Source: AP-15 sp963818695
GTDB lineage: Bacteria > Pseudomonadota > Alphaproteobacteria > ATCC43930 > CGMCC-115725
DNA: 64,000 nt
Assembly: GCA_963818695.1 (NCBI GenBank)
Contig: CAWFTG010000005.1
Location: 186,001-250,000 of the forward strand
Direction of reading: 5' to 3'
Part shown: positions 55,736-64,000 of the stretch, in pieces
Layout: each line of letters begins with the position of its first letter
How positions within the stretch are numbered: the stretch's first letter is position 1
Translations under genes and position numbers: made by a program
The notes under the pieces: model-generated
Database searches by the model: none
What the model was told of the DNA's origin: nothing
What the model saw: only the letters and a program-made list of their open reading frames with translations

Positions 55736-58398
55736 TGCTCGACATCTCGGCTGATGTCACCCCGCCCCGCCCGGTGCGGCTCGCCGAGTACCGGCCACCC
55801 GCCTTTCTGATCGACACCGTCGATTTGGTGTTTGAGCTGGGAGACAGCGCTACGCGGGTCAAATCGCGCCTGCGGATCCGCCGCAATCCGGAAAGCTCCG
55901 ACCGCTCGACAGCGCTGCATCTCGACGGCGAGGAGCTCGCGCTCGTCTCGCTGGCGCTCGACGGCGAGCCGCTCGGCCCCAATCGCTATGAGCTTCCCAC
56001 CGAGGGCGGCCTGATCTTGGCCGACGCACCGGACGCCTTCTCCCTCGACATCGAAACCCGGATTTCACCCGAGACCAATACCGCGCTCTCCGGCCTCTAC
56101 ATGTCGGGCGGCAATTTCTGCACTCAGTGCGAGCCCGAAGGGTTTCGCCGAATCACCTATTTTGTCGACCGGCCGGATGTGATGGCCCGCTACACCACGA
56201 CGATCATCGCCGAAAAAAGCCGCTTTCCGGTGCTGCTGTCGAACGGCAACCCTGTCGAGCACGGCGAGATGGGCGACGGCCGCCACTGGGCAAAATGGGT
56301 CGATCCCCACCCGAAGCCCTCATACCTGTTCGCGCTCGTCGCCGGCGACCTTGTCGCCGTGCCGGACCGCTTTACGACCCGCTCCGGCAAAGAGGTAGCG
56401 CTTGCCATCTGGGTGCGCCGCGGCGACGAGGACAAATGCGGGCATGCGATGGCTTCGCTGAAAAAGGCGATGCGCTGGGACGAGGACGTATTCGGGCTCG
56501 AATACGATCTCGACGTCTTCAACATTGTCGCGGTCAGCGACTTCAACATGGGGGCGATGGAGAACAAGGGCCTCAATATTTTCAACACGCGTTACGTGCT
56601 GGCCAAGCCCAACACGGCGACCGACACCGATTACCAGAACATCGAAGCGGTGATTGCGCACGAGTACTTCCACAACTGGACCGGCAATCGAGTTACTTGC
56701 CGGGACTGGTTCCAGCTCTCGCTGAAGGAAGGGCTGACCGTCTTCCGCGACCAGGAGTTTTCCGCCGATCAGGGGAGCCGCGCGGTAAGGCGCATCGCCG
56801 AGGTGCGCACCTTGCGCGCCATCCAATTCCCCGAGGATGACGGCCCGCTTGCCCACCCGGTGCGGCCGGACAGCTATATCAGGATCGACAATTTCTACAC
56901 GCCGACCGTCTACAATAAAGGCGCCGAGCTGGTGCGCATGATCCATACGCTGATCGGCAAAGAGGGGTTTCGCCGCGGCATGGATCTCTATATCCGGCGG
57001 CACGACAACCATGCCGCGACGATCGAGGATTTCGTCGTGGCGATGCAGGATGCTGGGGGCGTCGATCTTGGCCAGTTCAAGCGCTGGTACGAGCAGGCGG
57101 GCACACCGGAGATCACGATCGAGGACCGCTGGGATGCTGCTGCGCGCAGCTACGAGCTGACCGCGCAGCAGAGGGTGCCGCCGACGCCCGGGCAACCGGA
57201 TAAATTGCCGATGCTGATTCCGTTGGCCATGGGATTGATCGGACCGGATGGCGGCGAAATGCCGTCCCGGCTGGAGGATGAAGCGGCGGGCCGGGTCGGA
57301 ACGCGTGTCCTTCCACTTGTCGACTTGCGGCAGAGTTTTCGCTTTGCCGATGTGCCGGCGCCGCCGGTGCCGTCGCTGCTGCGCGGCTTCTCGGCCCCCG
57401 TCAAACTGAAGGACGTGCCGCTCGCCCGCCTGAAATTTCTGGCCGTGCACGACACCGAGCCGTTCGCCCGATGGGAAGCCGGCCAGCAGGTTGCGACGAA
57501 AATTCTGCTCGACCGGATTGCCGGTCATCAGCGTGGCGAGGCCCCTGCCCCGCTCGACCCCGATCTTATAGCGGCGATGCGGGGCATCCTCGCAGATGCC
57601 GGCCGCGATCCGGCCTTCGCCGCCGAGGCTTTGATTTTGCCGAGCGAGGCTTTCCTCGCCGACCAGCTTGCGGTCGTGGACGTCGACGCCATTCGCGCCG
57701 CTCGTGAAAGCGCCCGCGCGGCGCTCGGCAAGACCTTGGCGGCGGAATTTGTTGCGGCTTACCGAGATCTCGCCGATGCGGGCCCGTACAACATCGACGG
57801 CGCCTCGATCGGCCGGCGGGCATTGCGCAACGCCTGCCTCGCCTATCTCGCCGCCGCCGATCCGGACAACGGTGCGCAGCTCGCCCGGGCGCAATTCGAG
57901 ACCGGGCAAAATATGACGGATGTGCTGGCGGCGCTGACAGTGCTCGTCGACCTTGATCGCCCCGAGCGCGCCGTGGCGCTCGCCCGCTTCTACGAGTTGT
58001 GGTCGCCTGACGATCTCGTCATCGACAAGTGGTTCGCCTTGCAGGCGCGCTCGTCATTGCCGCAGACCCCGGACCGCGTGCGCGAGCTGACGCGCCACCC
58101 GGCCTTCGAACGCAAGAACCCGAACCGTGTCCGCGCCTTGGTCGGCACCTTCGCGCAGGCCAACCAGCTGCGCTTCCACGACGCGCGCGGCGCCGGGTAT
58201 CGCTTGCTCGCCGACGAGGTGATCGCCCTCGATCCGCTCAACCCGACGACGGCCGCGCGTCTCGTCCAGCCCCTCGGCTCGTGGCGCCGGCACAAATCTG
58301 CGCGCCAAGCGCTGATGCGGCGAGAACTCGAGCGCGTTCTCGCCACCCCCGACCTGAGCGAGAACACCTATGAGATGGCATCGAAAAGCCTGGCCTAG
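55735..58398 (+). CDS. pepN: Aminopeptidase N (M1 family)
   Basis: An 887-residue cytosolic zinc aminopeptidase. GAMENKGLNIFNTRYV is the substrate-binding GAMEN motif. The zinc site is H309-E310-x-x-H313 (AHEYFHNW) and E332 (SLKEGLTV), the exact HExxH-x18-E spacing. The C-terminal half has the PepN-type ARM-like helices (ELTRHPAFERKNPNRVRAL). The full length is normal for proteobacterial PepN. The start overlaps the VOC gene's stop. Confidence 0.95.
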   Translation: MLDISADVTPPRPVRLAEYRPPAFLIDTVDLVFELGDSATRVKSRLRIRRNPESSDRSTALHLDGEELALVSLALDGEPLGPNRYELPTEGGLILADAPDAFSLDIETRISPETNTALSGLYMSGGNFCTQCEPEGFRRITYFVDRPDVMARYTTTIIAEKSRFPVLLSNGNPVEHGEMGDGRHWAKWVDPHPKPSYLFALVAGDLVAVPDRFTTRSGKEVALAIWVRRGDEDKCGHAMASLKKAMRWDEDVFGLEYDLDVFNIVAVSDFNMGAMENKGLNIFNTRYVLAKPNTATDTDYQNIEAVIAHEYFHNWTGNRVTCRDWFQLSLKEGLTVFRDQEFSADQGSRAVRRIAEVRTLRAIQFPEDDGPLAHPVRPDSYIRIDNFYTPTVYNKGAELVRMIHTLIGKEGFRRGMDLYIRRHDNHAATIEDFVVAMQDAGGVDLGQFKRWYEQAGTPEITIEDRWDAAARSYELTAQQRVPPTPGQPDKLPMLIPLAMGLIGPDGGEMPSRLEDEAAGRVGTRVLPLVDLRQSFRFADVPAPPVPSLLRGFSAPVKLKDVPLARLKFLAVHDTEPFARWEAGQQVATKILLDRIAGHQRGEAPAPLDPDLIAAMRGILADAGRDPAFAAEALILPSEAFLADQLAVVDVDAIRAARESARAALGKTLAAEFVAAYRDLADAGPYNIDGASIGRRALRNACLAYLAAADPDNGAQLARAQFETGQNMTDVLAALTVLVDLDRPERAVALARFYELWSPDDLVIDKWFALQARSSLPQTPDRVRELTRHPAFERKNPNRVRALVGTFAQANQLRFHDARGAGYRLLADEVIALDPLNPTTAARLVQPLGSWRRHKSARQALMRRELERVLATPDLSENTYEMASKSLA

Positions 58399-58419
58399 CC
58401 GCGGCTGTTCCGGACCGGC

Positions 58420-59442
58420 TTGGCGATTGACGCCGACGGGCCCCGGTCCGCGCTGGTAAGTCCTTCGCCCGACTGCGGCTATGATCTGCTGACGCTGGGC
58501 GAAACTTTGCTGCGGCTGTCGCCGCCCGGCCAGCAGCGGCTCGATCAGGCGCGGCTTTTCGAGATCGGGGTCGGCGGCAGCGAACTCAACGTCGGCTGCA
58601 TGCTCGCGCGGCTGGGACGCCGGGTAGCCTGGGTGTCCAGGCTGCCTGTGGGGCCGCTCGGCCGGATCGTTGATGGCGAGGCGCGGCGGCATGGGGTCGA
58701 CACCCGCTGGGTACGATGGATCGAAAATGCCCGCTTAGGGCTGATGTTCTATGAACCCGGACCTCTGCCGCGAACCAGCCGCGTCATCTATGACCGCAAG
58801 CATTCGGCGGCCTCGGAACTCGGGTTTGAGGATGCGCCGTGGGAGTCACTGGTTCAAGCGAGCGCTTGGCTGCATCTCTCCGGCATTACTCCGGCGCTCG
58901 GCCCGAGTTGCCGAGCGCTGGTCCTGCATCTGGCGGCGCTCGCAACGGCTTCCGGTAAACCGGTGTCCTACGATTTGAATTATCGCGCCACCTTGACCAA
59001 CCCGGCAGACGCGAGAGCCGCGCTGGAGGGTGCCGTGCCGCATCTGCATTTGCTCGTCCTCGCCGAGCGAGACGCGCAGAATGTGCTGGGGTTCGCGCAG
59101 GCAGGCGAGGATCTCGCCACCGCGATCGCGGCACGCTATGCCGTGCCGCTCATCGCGCTGACCAGGCCGCCCGATGCCGAGCCCGGCACCCTGCTGCTCG
59201 CGCGCGGCGAGTTCCGCTACGCGCCCCGTCTGGAGGTGGAAGTCGTCGACCGCATCGGCGCCGGCAACTCGTTCGTTGCCGGCCTGATCCACGGCTTGCT
59301 GGACGGCGATGTCGATCTGGCAATTCGTCTCGGTGGCTTTGCTGCGGCAATCGGGCTAGCCACGCCGGGCGACATCAATTACCTCGGGACCGAGGACATC
59401 GCTCGCTTCCACGCCAACAGGCTCGGCGGGCTCGAGCGCTAA
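58420..59442 (+). CDS. PfkB-family sugar kinase, 2-dehydro-3-deoxygluconokinase-like, with altered catalytic residue
   Basis: A 340-residue ribokinase-fold protein. GVGGSELNVGCMLARLG matches the sugar-binding region and VSYDLNYRATL the KDG-kinase-like core. In the second PfkB signature the usual GAGD reads DRIGAGNSFVAGLIHG, so the catalytic Asp is Asn at residue 283 (codon AAC at 59266). Activity may be low or lost, unless this is a sequence error. The proposed TTG start at 58420 follows pepN by 22 bases. The role would be phosphorylation of 2-keto-3-deoxygluconate in sugar-acid breakdown. Confidence 0.85.
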   Translation: MAIDADGPRSALVSPSPDCGYDLLTLGETLLRLSPPGQQRLDQARLFEIGVGGSELNVGCMLARLGRRVAWVSRLPVGPLGRIVDGEARRHGVDTRWVRWIENARLGLMFYEPGPLPRTSRVIYDRKHSAASELGFEDAPWESLVQASAWLHLSGITPALGPSCRALVLHLAALATASGKPVSYDLNYRATLTNPADARAALEGAVPHLHLLVLAERDAQNVLGFAQAGEDLATAIAARYAVPLIALTRPPDAEPGTLLLARGEFRYAPRLEVEVVDRIGAGNSFVAGLIHGLLDGDVDLAIRLGGFAAAIGLATPGDINYLGTEDIARFHANRLGGLER

Positions 59443-59457
59443 CGGGGCCGATCTCGT

Positions 59458-60915
59458 TCAACATTTCACGTATTGACAGGTCACCAAGCCGGTGACGATC
59501 GGACCGGTGATTTGACTAAGCGCGGTGAAGAACTTGTAGATCTGTGCAGCCGGGGCATCGGCGACAAAGATGACGTCCTTGTCGTAGACCGGGAACTCTT
59601 GCGCGAGCGAATAGGCTTTGCCGTCTCGGAGATCGAAGCGGTAGACCACCGGCGAGACACCTCCTCGGGTGCCTCCGGCGACCGGCTGATCGAGTGCCTG
59701 GAGCACGGAGTCCGGCTCATAGCGGAACAGAAACACGCCTTCGGGGTTGGCCAGATCATCGCGCAAGCCTTGCGACTTCGCCAGCGCCTCGCCGAGCGTG
59801 ATGTTGCGTAAGTCGAAGGCAATTTCGGCGTTTCGGCCCGTTGCACCAAAGACGCTGAAGGATTGCGGCACCCGCAAGAGAGTGACCACGTCGCCGGGTT
59901 GTGCATAGATGTCTTCGCCCGGATTCGCGACCAGTTGTTGCAAGGGAATTGTCGCGGTCACCCCACCACGGGACAGTCGCACGAAGGTTTCGTTGACCGG
60001 AGCCTTCGTACCGCCCGCCTCGGCGATAATTTGCAGCAACCTGTCGCCGCCGGGCGAGAGCGGCACCCTCGTACCCGCCGCCGGCACCGCCTGAATGGGG
60101 TTCGCTGAAACTCCCGCACCAGCCGCTATCGCGGCCGGGGCCTCGGACTTGTTGGATGGATTGCTGGTGAGATTCTGGATGGGAGTCTCACTGGACCCGA
60201 CGGAACTCACCTGCCCAAACTCGTTGAGGAGCACCGTCACGGCATTGGCAGCACTTTTCTTGACTATTACCAGGGCTTGCGGCCCGAGCGCCTTTTCGGC
60301 CAATCGCAACTCGATCGCTTGCTGCACCTCCGCCGGCAGTCGGCCGGCCGCCGGGACGCGCCCGGCATAGGGTACGCTGATCGCCCCGTCAGCTCCGACC
60401 TCCTGGTCCGGGATCGTAGCAGACCGCCGCCCGCCGGGCGCCTCGATTGAAAACTCCTGGCCGGCATTCGGCGGTTGCTCCTGCGGGCGGCGCGTTTCGG
60501 TTGGCCGGCGTGGGATGCCGAATTCGCCCTCCGGCGGCAGCGAACCCGGTGAGGGTGACTCCGGGGCGAGCGGCTCGATCCCCGACCTCCCGCCGATCGG
60601 AGCCTGAGGCGGCCCTTCGCTGAACAGCCCGCCTGCAGCGCTTTCCCAAATCATCACCGAGACGGTATCGCCGATCGCGATCTTGACCTCCGGCGGCAGG
60701 GCATCCTTTTTGAAGCGAAGCGCAAACCTCTCCTTTGGCTGGCCGATCAGGGCGTTGACAACTCGGTCGTCGACCTGGACGACGTCGAAAAGGATCCGGC
60801 CGCCGGCCTGCCCTTGTTTGAAAACATCGCTCGTCGACGGTCCGGCCCTCGGGATCCAGGAGCATCCGGCAACCGACACGGCAATCACACAGAATAGGCG
60901 GACCAAAAGCTTCAT
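59458..60915 (-). CDS. Polysaccharide export lipoprotein (Wza/KpsD-like)
   Basis: A 485-residue outer-membrane-associated protein. The start at 60915 gives a lipoprotein signal (MKLLVRLFCVIAVSVAGCSW) with the lipobox VAGC. The poly-export domain has VKIAIGDTVSVMIWESAAGG and DGAISVPYAGRVPAAGRLPA. SLBB-like domains follow (GGDRLLQIIAEAGG, FSVFGATGRNAEIAF, ITLGEALAKSQGL). A Pro-rich insert at about residues 100-160 is unusual. It forms the channel for capsule or exopolysaccharide and is the only export component here; the glycan genes at 2.8-10.5 kb are far away but could be functionally linked. Confidence 0.9.
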   Translation of the reverse strand: MKLLVRLFCVIAVSVAGCSWIPRAGPSTSDVFKQGQAGGRILFDVVQVDDRVVNALIGQPKERFALRFKKDALPPEVKIAIGDTVSVMIWESAAGGLFSEGPPQAPIGGRSGIEPLAPESPSPGSLPPEGEFGIPRRPTETRRPQEQPPNAGQEFSIEAPGGRRSATIPDQEVGADGAISVPYAGRVPAAGRLPAEVQQAIELRLAEKALGPQALVIVKKSAANAVTVLLNEFGQVSSVGSSETPIQNLTSNPSNKSEAPAAIAAGAGVSANPIQAVPAAGTRVPLSPGGDRLLQIIAEAGGTKAPVNETFVRLSRGGVTATIPLQQLVANPGEDIYAQPGDVVTLLRVPQSFSVFGATGRNAEIAFDLRNITLGEALAKSQGLRDDLANPEGVFLFRYEPDSVLQALDQPVAGGTRGGVSPVVYRFDLRDGKAYSLAQEFPVYDKDVIFVADAPAAQIYKFFTALSQITGPIVTGLVTCQYVKC

Positions 60916-61069
60916 TGCTTCCGGCGTCGTCAACCAAAGCGGCAAACCTATCATGACAGATGACGAAATTAAAATCCGTCATTACTCGTCAGGGCGTCCC
61001 GACGAGCAATCATGGTAACATCGAAAGGTCGCTCGTGAGCGACGCCAACCCGCGGCGAAAGGATCGCGA

Positions 61070-61813
61070 ATGCTGCTTCAGTTGCAGACTTGGCAGGAGG
61101 TCGAGGCTTATCTTCAGACCAGCCGGGGGATCATCCTGCCGATCGGCTCGACCGAGCAGCACGGGCCAACCGGCCTGATCGGTACCGATGCGATCTGCGC
61201 CGAGGTGATTGCGCGGGGTGTCGGGGAGGCTGCCGGGGCGCTTGTAGCGCCGACTATAGCGGTCGGCATGGCGCAACACCATCTCGGCTTCGCCGGCTCG
61301 ATGACGTTGCGGCCGAGCACCTTGATCGCCGTCCTCGAGGACATGGTCAAGTCACTCGCTAGACACGGCTTCGAGCGCTTCTACTTTATCAACGGCCACG
61401 GCGGAAACATCGCCACGCTCGCTGCCGCCTTTTCGGAGATCTACGCGACGCGCAGTCTGAGCGCGGCTTCAAACGCGCCACCGATCAAATGCCGGCTGAA
61501 GAATTGGTGGCAGAACCAGGAAGTGTACGATCTGGCGAAGGAACTCTATGGCGATGCCGAGGGCAGCCACGCCACCCCGAGCGAGGTTGCCGTCACCCAA
61601 TTCGCCTATCCGGATGCACTCAAATCCGCCACCCTCGACCCGCCGGTCGCGCCGCGCGGCGATTTCGCCGATGCCGCCGATTACCGCCGCAAATTCCCGG
61701 ATGGCCGCATCGGCTCCAACCCCGCACTGGCGACCCCTGAAGCGGGCCGCCGGCTCTACGAGGCCGCGGTCGCCGCTATAATCAAAGATTATCAGAGTTG
61801 GGTCGCCGCCTGA
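61070..61813 (+). CDS. Creatininase-family amidohydrolase
   Basis: A 247-residue metal-dependent hydrolase. Metal ligands are visible as E29 and H31 (PIGSTEQHGPTG), D40 (IGTDAICAE) and the second block INGHGGNIATL. EGSHATPSEVAV is the third conserved block with His and Glu. Family members hydrolyse creatinine, formamidopyrimidine intermediates (ArfB-like) or similar cyclic amides. GGCGAAAGGAT precedes the start. It is divergent from the polysaccharide export gene. Confidence 0.9.
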   Translation: MLLQLQTWQEVEAYLQTSRGIILPIGSTEQHGPTGLIGTDAICAEVIARGVGEAAGALVAPTIAVGMAQHHLGFAGSMTLRPSTLIAVLEDMVKSLARHGFERFYFINGHGGNIATLAAAFSEIYATRSLSAASNAPPIKCRLKNWWQNQEVYDLAKELYGDAEGSHATPSEVAVTQFAYPDALKSATLDPPVAPRGDFADAADYRRKFPDGRIGSNPALATPEAGRRLYEAAVAAIIKDYQSWVAA

Positions 61814-61875
61814 CGAATGCGAACGTGCGATTGAGCTTCAACTCACCGTCGATTGCCGCCTGTAGAGGGCCAGTG

Positions 61876-61990
61876 TCAATTCATATCGACGGCGAGTTCA
61901 GCCACGAGAACCTTGTGCTTGGCTCCGGGCTCAACAGCAGCGAGACGACGACGCTAGCCGCTGCGACAACGGTCCAACCAGCCTCGGATC
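61876..61990 (-). pseudogene. Decayed C-terminal tail of an MFS transporter
   Basis: On the minus strand the frames read VVAAASVVVSLLLSPE and then KHKVLVAELAVDMN before a stop at 61876-61878. This matches the tails of the two MFS genes just upstream, which read GTITAALSFAIAIALGPETRGK and GTTVACVSLILAMSISPETR at the same point. At least one frame change is needed and the rest of the gene is missing, so it is a remnant of a third tandem copy. Confidence 0.72.
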
Positions 61991-62028
61991 AGCAGGAAGA
62001 CCGTGAAAATCGAGTGGCCGCCGTCGGC

Positions 62029-63304
62029 TCAGGCTACGACCAGATCGGCGGAGAGTACCTTGCCCCTTGTCTCCGGACCGAGCGCGATCGCGATAGCAAA
62101 ACTCAGCGCCGCGGTGATTGTCCCGACCAGCATCGGAATGGCGTAGCCCAGATTCCCGGCGGTGGCGAACCAAGCCAAGAGCGGTGCCACCAGGCCGCCC
62201 CAGATCGCCCCCTGGTGGTAGCAGAACCCGGCTGCCGTGGCGCGCACCTCAGTCGGGAACCGCTCGGCGAGGTAGGCCGGGGCCTGGCTGGCAAACCCGC
62301 CGCTACCGAACGCGCCCTGGATTACAAAGGCCCACCAAATCAGCGTGAAATTACCGGTCAGCAGATAGAGCGGGGCGATCGGGATGGCGATCAAGGCGGG
62401 CAGGATCTGCGCCGCCTTGCGGCCAAACCGATCGGCTACCCAGCCCCAACCGATGCTGGCCAGGAAGACGACGAGGTTGGCAGCCACACCGATCTCGCCG
62501 ATCGCCCCGGGAGACATCTTCAGGTCGACCTGAAGATGTGTCGGGAACAGCACGTTGATCGAATAATACAGCACGAACCCGCTGGCCATGAACCAGCAAC
62601 AGCTCAGCGTATTGAGGATCATGCCGCGCTTGAAGATGCTGACCAGCGGCGCCTTGACTTCGCGCTGTTGGGCGCGCTGGAGCCGCCGGTTTTCGATCCA
62701 GACCTCGGGCTCCTTGACGAAGAAGCGTATATAAAACACGGCCAACGCAGGGAACACGCCGACCCAGAGCATACCGCGCCAGCCGATCGAATTGAAGAAC
62801 AGCCCGTAAATCGCAAACGATAGGAGAAAGCCGAGGCCCCACGAGCCCTGCAGAAGACCGCCCATGAGCCCGCGCGAGCGCTGCGGCCAAGTCTCCATCG
62901 CCAAAGAGGCGCCAGCAGGCCATTCGGCCCCCATGAACAGGCCGAGGATCGCCCGGAATAGAAACAGGAACCAGAACGTCGGCGAGAAACCGGCGACGAA
63001 GTTGCACGCCGAATAGCCGAGGATCGCGATCATCAACGGCAGCTTGCGACCCATCCGATCGCCGAGCCAGCCCGAGCTGGTGGCGCCGATAAGGCGCATC
63101 CACAACGTGATCGTAAAGACGAAGGTCACCGCCGTCATCGATACGTGGAAGGTTTCTCGCGATCGGATGCATGATCAGCAGGAACACGGTGAAGTCGAAC
63201 GCGTCGAGGGTCCAGCCCAACCAGGCCGCTACAAAGGCATACCACTGATCTTTGGTGGGCTCCTTCCACCACGGCCCGGCCCCTACCGTCTCCGCCGCTG
63301 CCAT
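62029..63304 (-). CDS. MFS transporter, SHS (lactate/sialate-type) family, frameshifted
   Basis: An inner-membrane carrier of about 425 residues after repair. The N-terminus is the SHS pattern PTKDQWYAFVAAWLGWTLDA with DFTVFLLIMHPIAR. A break near 63153 (one extra base) is followed by TFHVSMTAVTFVFTITLWMR. Motif A reads GWLGDRMGRKLPLM and the repeat in the C-half is GWVADRFGRKAAQ; the tail is SPETRGK-like GPETRGKVLSADLVVA. Relatives move lactate, sialate or other carboxylates with protons. The start at 63304 has AGAGGTGA upstream. It lies downstream of a second MFS gene on the same strand. Confidence 0.9.
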
Positions 63305-63465
63305 CGCTTCACCTCTCTGTTCATATCCGGCTCGTTCCGGCGAGCCCTGCAAGAACTGTAGTGAAGCGTTGCGCGATTGTCTCTTGTTTTTTGTGATTAA
63401 TTTCTAAGCATGTCATCTTTAGCGTGTAGCCGCGTCATAGCGAAGCAGCCCCCTCGCACCCACAA

Positions 63466-64000
63466 TCACGCCACCACCAGATCGGGCACTAGCTCCTTGC
63501 CCCGGGTTTCCGGGCTGATCGACATTGCGAGGATCAGGCTGACGCAAGCGACCGTCGTCCCGATCAGCATCGGTATCGCAAACCCGAGCTGCCAGGTGGT
63601 TGCGAGGTAGGCAAGGATGGGTGCTACCAAGCCGCCGAAGATCGCGCCCTGATGGTAGACGAAGCCGCCCGCGGTTGCCCGCACCTCGGTCGGGAACCGC
63701 TCCGATAAATAGGCCGGGTACTGGGCGTGCATGCCGCCGGCGCCGAACGCACCCTGCAAGGTGAAGAAAATGACGATCATCGTGTAGTTGGTGGTCAGCA
63801 GGTAGAGCGGCGCCACTGGGATAGTCAGAAGGGCCGGGATCATAATCGCCCAGCGGCGGCCAACGCGATCGGCGAACCAACCCCAGAGCGACCCCGACAG
63901 AAAGAACATCAAACTCTGCAATAAGACCGGCAACGCCACATGCCCGGGAGTCAGGTGCAGGTCCCTCTGCAGATAAGTCGGGAACAACCCGCCGATCGAA
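63466..64000 (-). CDS. MFS transporter, SHS family, C-terminal half, cut by window edge
   Basis: The last 170 or so residues of a second carrier. Recognisable parts are SLWGWFADRVGRRWAIMIPA (second motif A), GGMHAQYPAYLSERFPTEVR and AIPMLIGTTVACVSLILAMS, ending SPETRGKELVPDLVVA. It is clearly a paralogue of the gene at 62029-63304, with matching blocks throughout but many differences. The reading frame is open to base 64000. The N-terminal half lies outside the window. This gene may be the first of a tandem transporter pair. Confidence 0.9.
   Translation of the reverse strand, partial: SIGGLFPTYLQRDLHLTPGHVALPVLLQSLMFFLSGSLWGWFADRVGRRWAIMIPALLTIPVAPLYLLTTNYTMIVIFFTLQGAFGAGGMHAQYPAYLSERFPTEVRATAGGFVYHQGAIFGGLVAPILAYLATTWQLGFAIPMLIGTTVACVSLILAMSISPETRGKELVPDLVVA

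Noticed and set aside
1..64000. CRISPR array, prophage, insertion sequence or rRNA/tRNA genes
   Set aside because: I saw no regularly spaced direct repeats, cas, integrase, transposase or structural RNA sequence in the window.

Overview
The window is high-GC, gene-dense bacterial chromosome with short gaps and many ATGA- or GTGA-type overlaps. The gene families (CoxL/XdhA-type molybdenum hydroxylases, SHS-family MFS carriers, an E. coli-like NikR, 9-bp Pro-Val-Thr repeats, a REP-like GC palindrome) suggest an alphaproteobacterium of the Rhizobiales/Rhodospirillales kind, probably from soil. There is no rRNA or tRNA here to confirm that. I see no CRISPR array, integrase or insertion sequence.

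Layout. 1-2.7 kb: the start of a molybdenum hydroxylase large subunit and an ACMSD-like amidohydrolase. 2.8-10.5 kb: visibly AT-richer surface-polysaccharide-type genes (flippase, GT4 glycosyltransferase, methyltransferase, radical SAM protein) interrupted by a two-gene isoquinoline/nicotinate-type molybdenum hydroxylase. 11-15.3 kb: 2-hydroxyacid dehydrogenase, LLM flavin monooxygenase, ThuA-like protein, GST. 15.4-21.1 kb: a nickel-linked region with a TonB-dependent receptor whose start codon lies inside a perfect NikR operator, divergent nikR, a HupE/UreJ-like membrane protein and an NHL beta-propeller protein. 21.5-26 kb: amidohydrolase, then a defence-like group (DUF262-AlbA fusion, HepT/MntA pair) and a GNAT enzyme. 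26.4-30 kb: aldo/keto reductase, enoyl-CoA hydratase, several gene remnants, a secreted PEBP protein and DUF3072. 30.5-36.4 kb: a molybdenum hydroxylase operon with one FAD subunit, one 2Fe-2S subunit and two different large subunits, followed by an SDR without the usual catalytic Tyr/Lys and a fumarylacetoacetase. 38.8-45.5 kb: a FecR-domain exported protein, a Slam-like TPR/beta-barrel protein and a divergent CHASE2 adenylate cyclase. 45.5-53 kb: drug exporter, TauD dioxygenase, RsmB, amidohydrolase, Rieske ferredoxin, Tat-exported F420-type oxidoreductase, DJ-1/PfpI protein. 53-64 kb: small exported or membrane proteins, RraA-like lyase, VOC protein, PepN, PfkB kinase, Wza-like lipoprotein, creatininase-family hydrolase and a tandem of MFS carriers (one decayed tail, one full, one cut by the window edge).

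How the genes fit together. The main theme is breakdown of organic and aromatic-type compounds: three molybdenum hydroxylase sets, three amidohydrolase-2 proteins, LLM and TauD oxygenases, crotonase, FAH and carboxylate-type MFS carriers. Secondary themes are nickel acquisition, surface polysaccharide and a possible surface-protein export module with a cAMP-signalling neighbour.

Caution on sequence quality. Fifteen genes carry about eighteen frame breaks, mostly single extra bases, although their catalytic motifs and operon overlaps are intact. I read most of these as probable sequence errors and annotate each such gene as one CDS spanning the break. Separately, several short pieces (61876-61990, 28253-28585, 25432-25498, 52980-53219, 28760-28858) look like genuine decayed genes.
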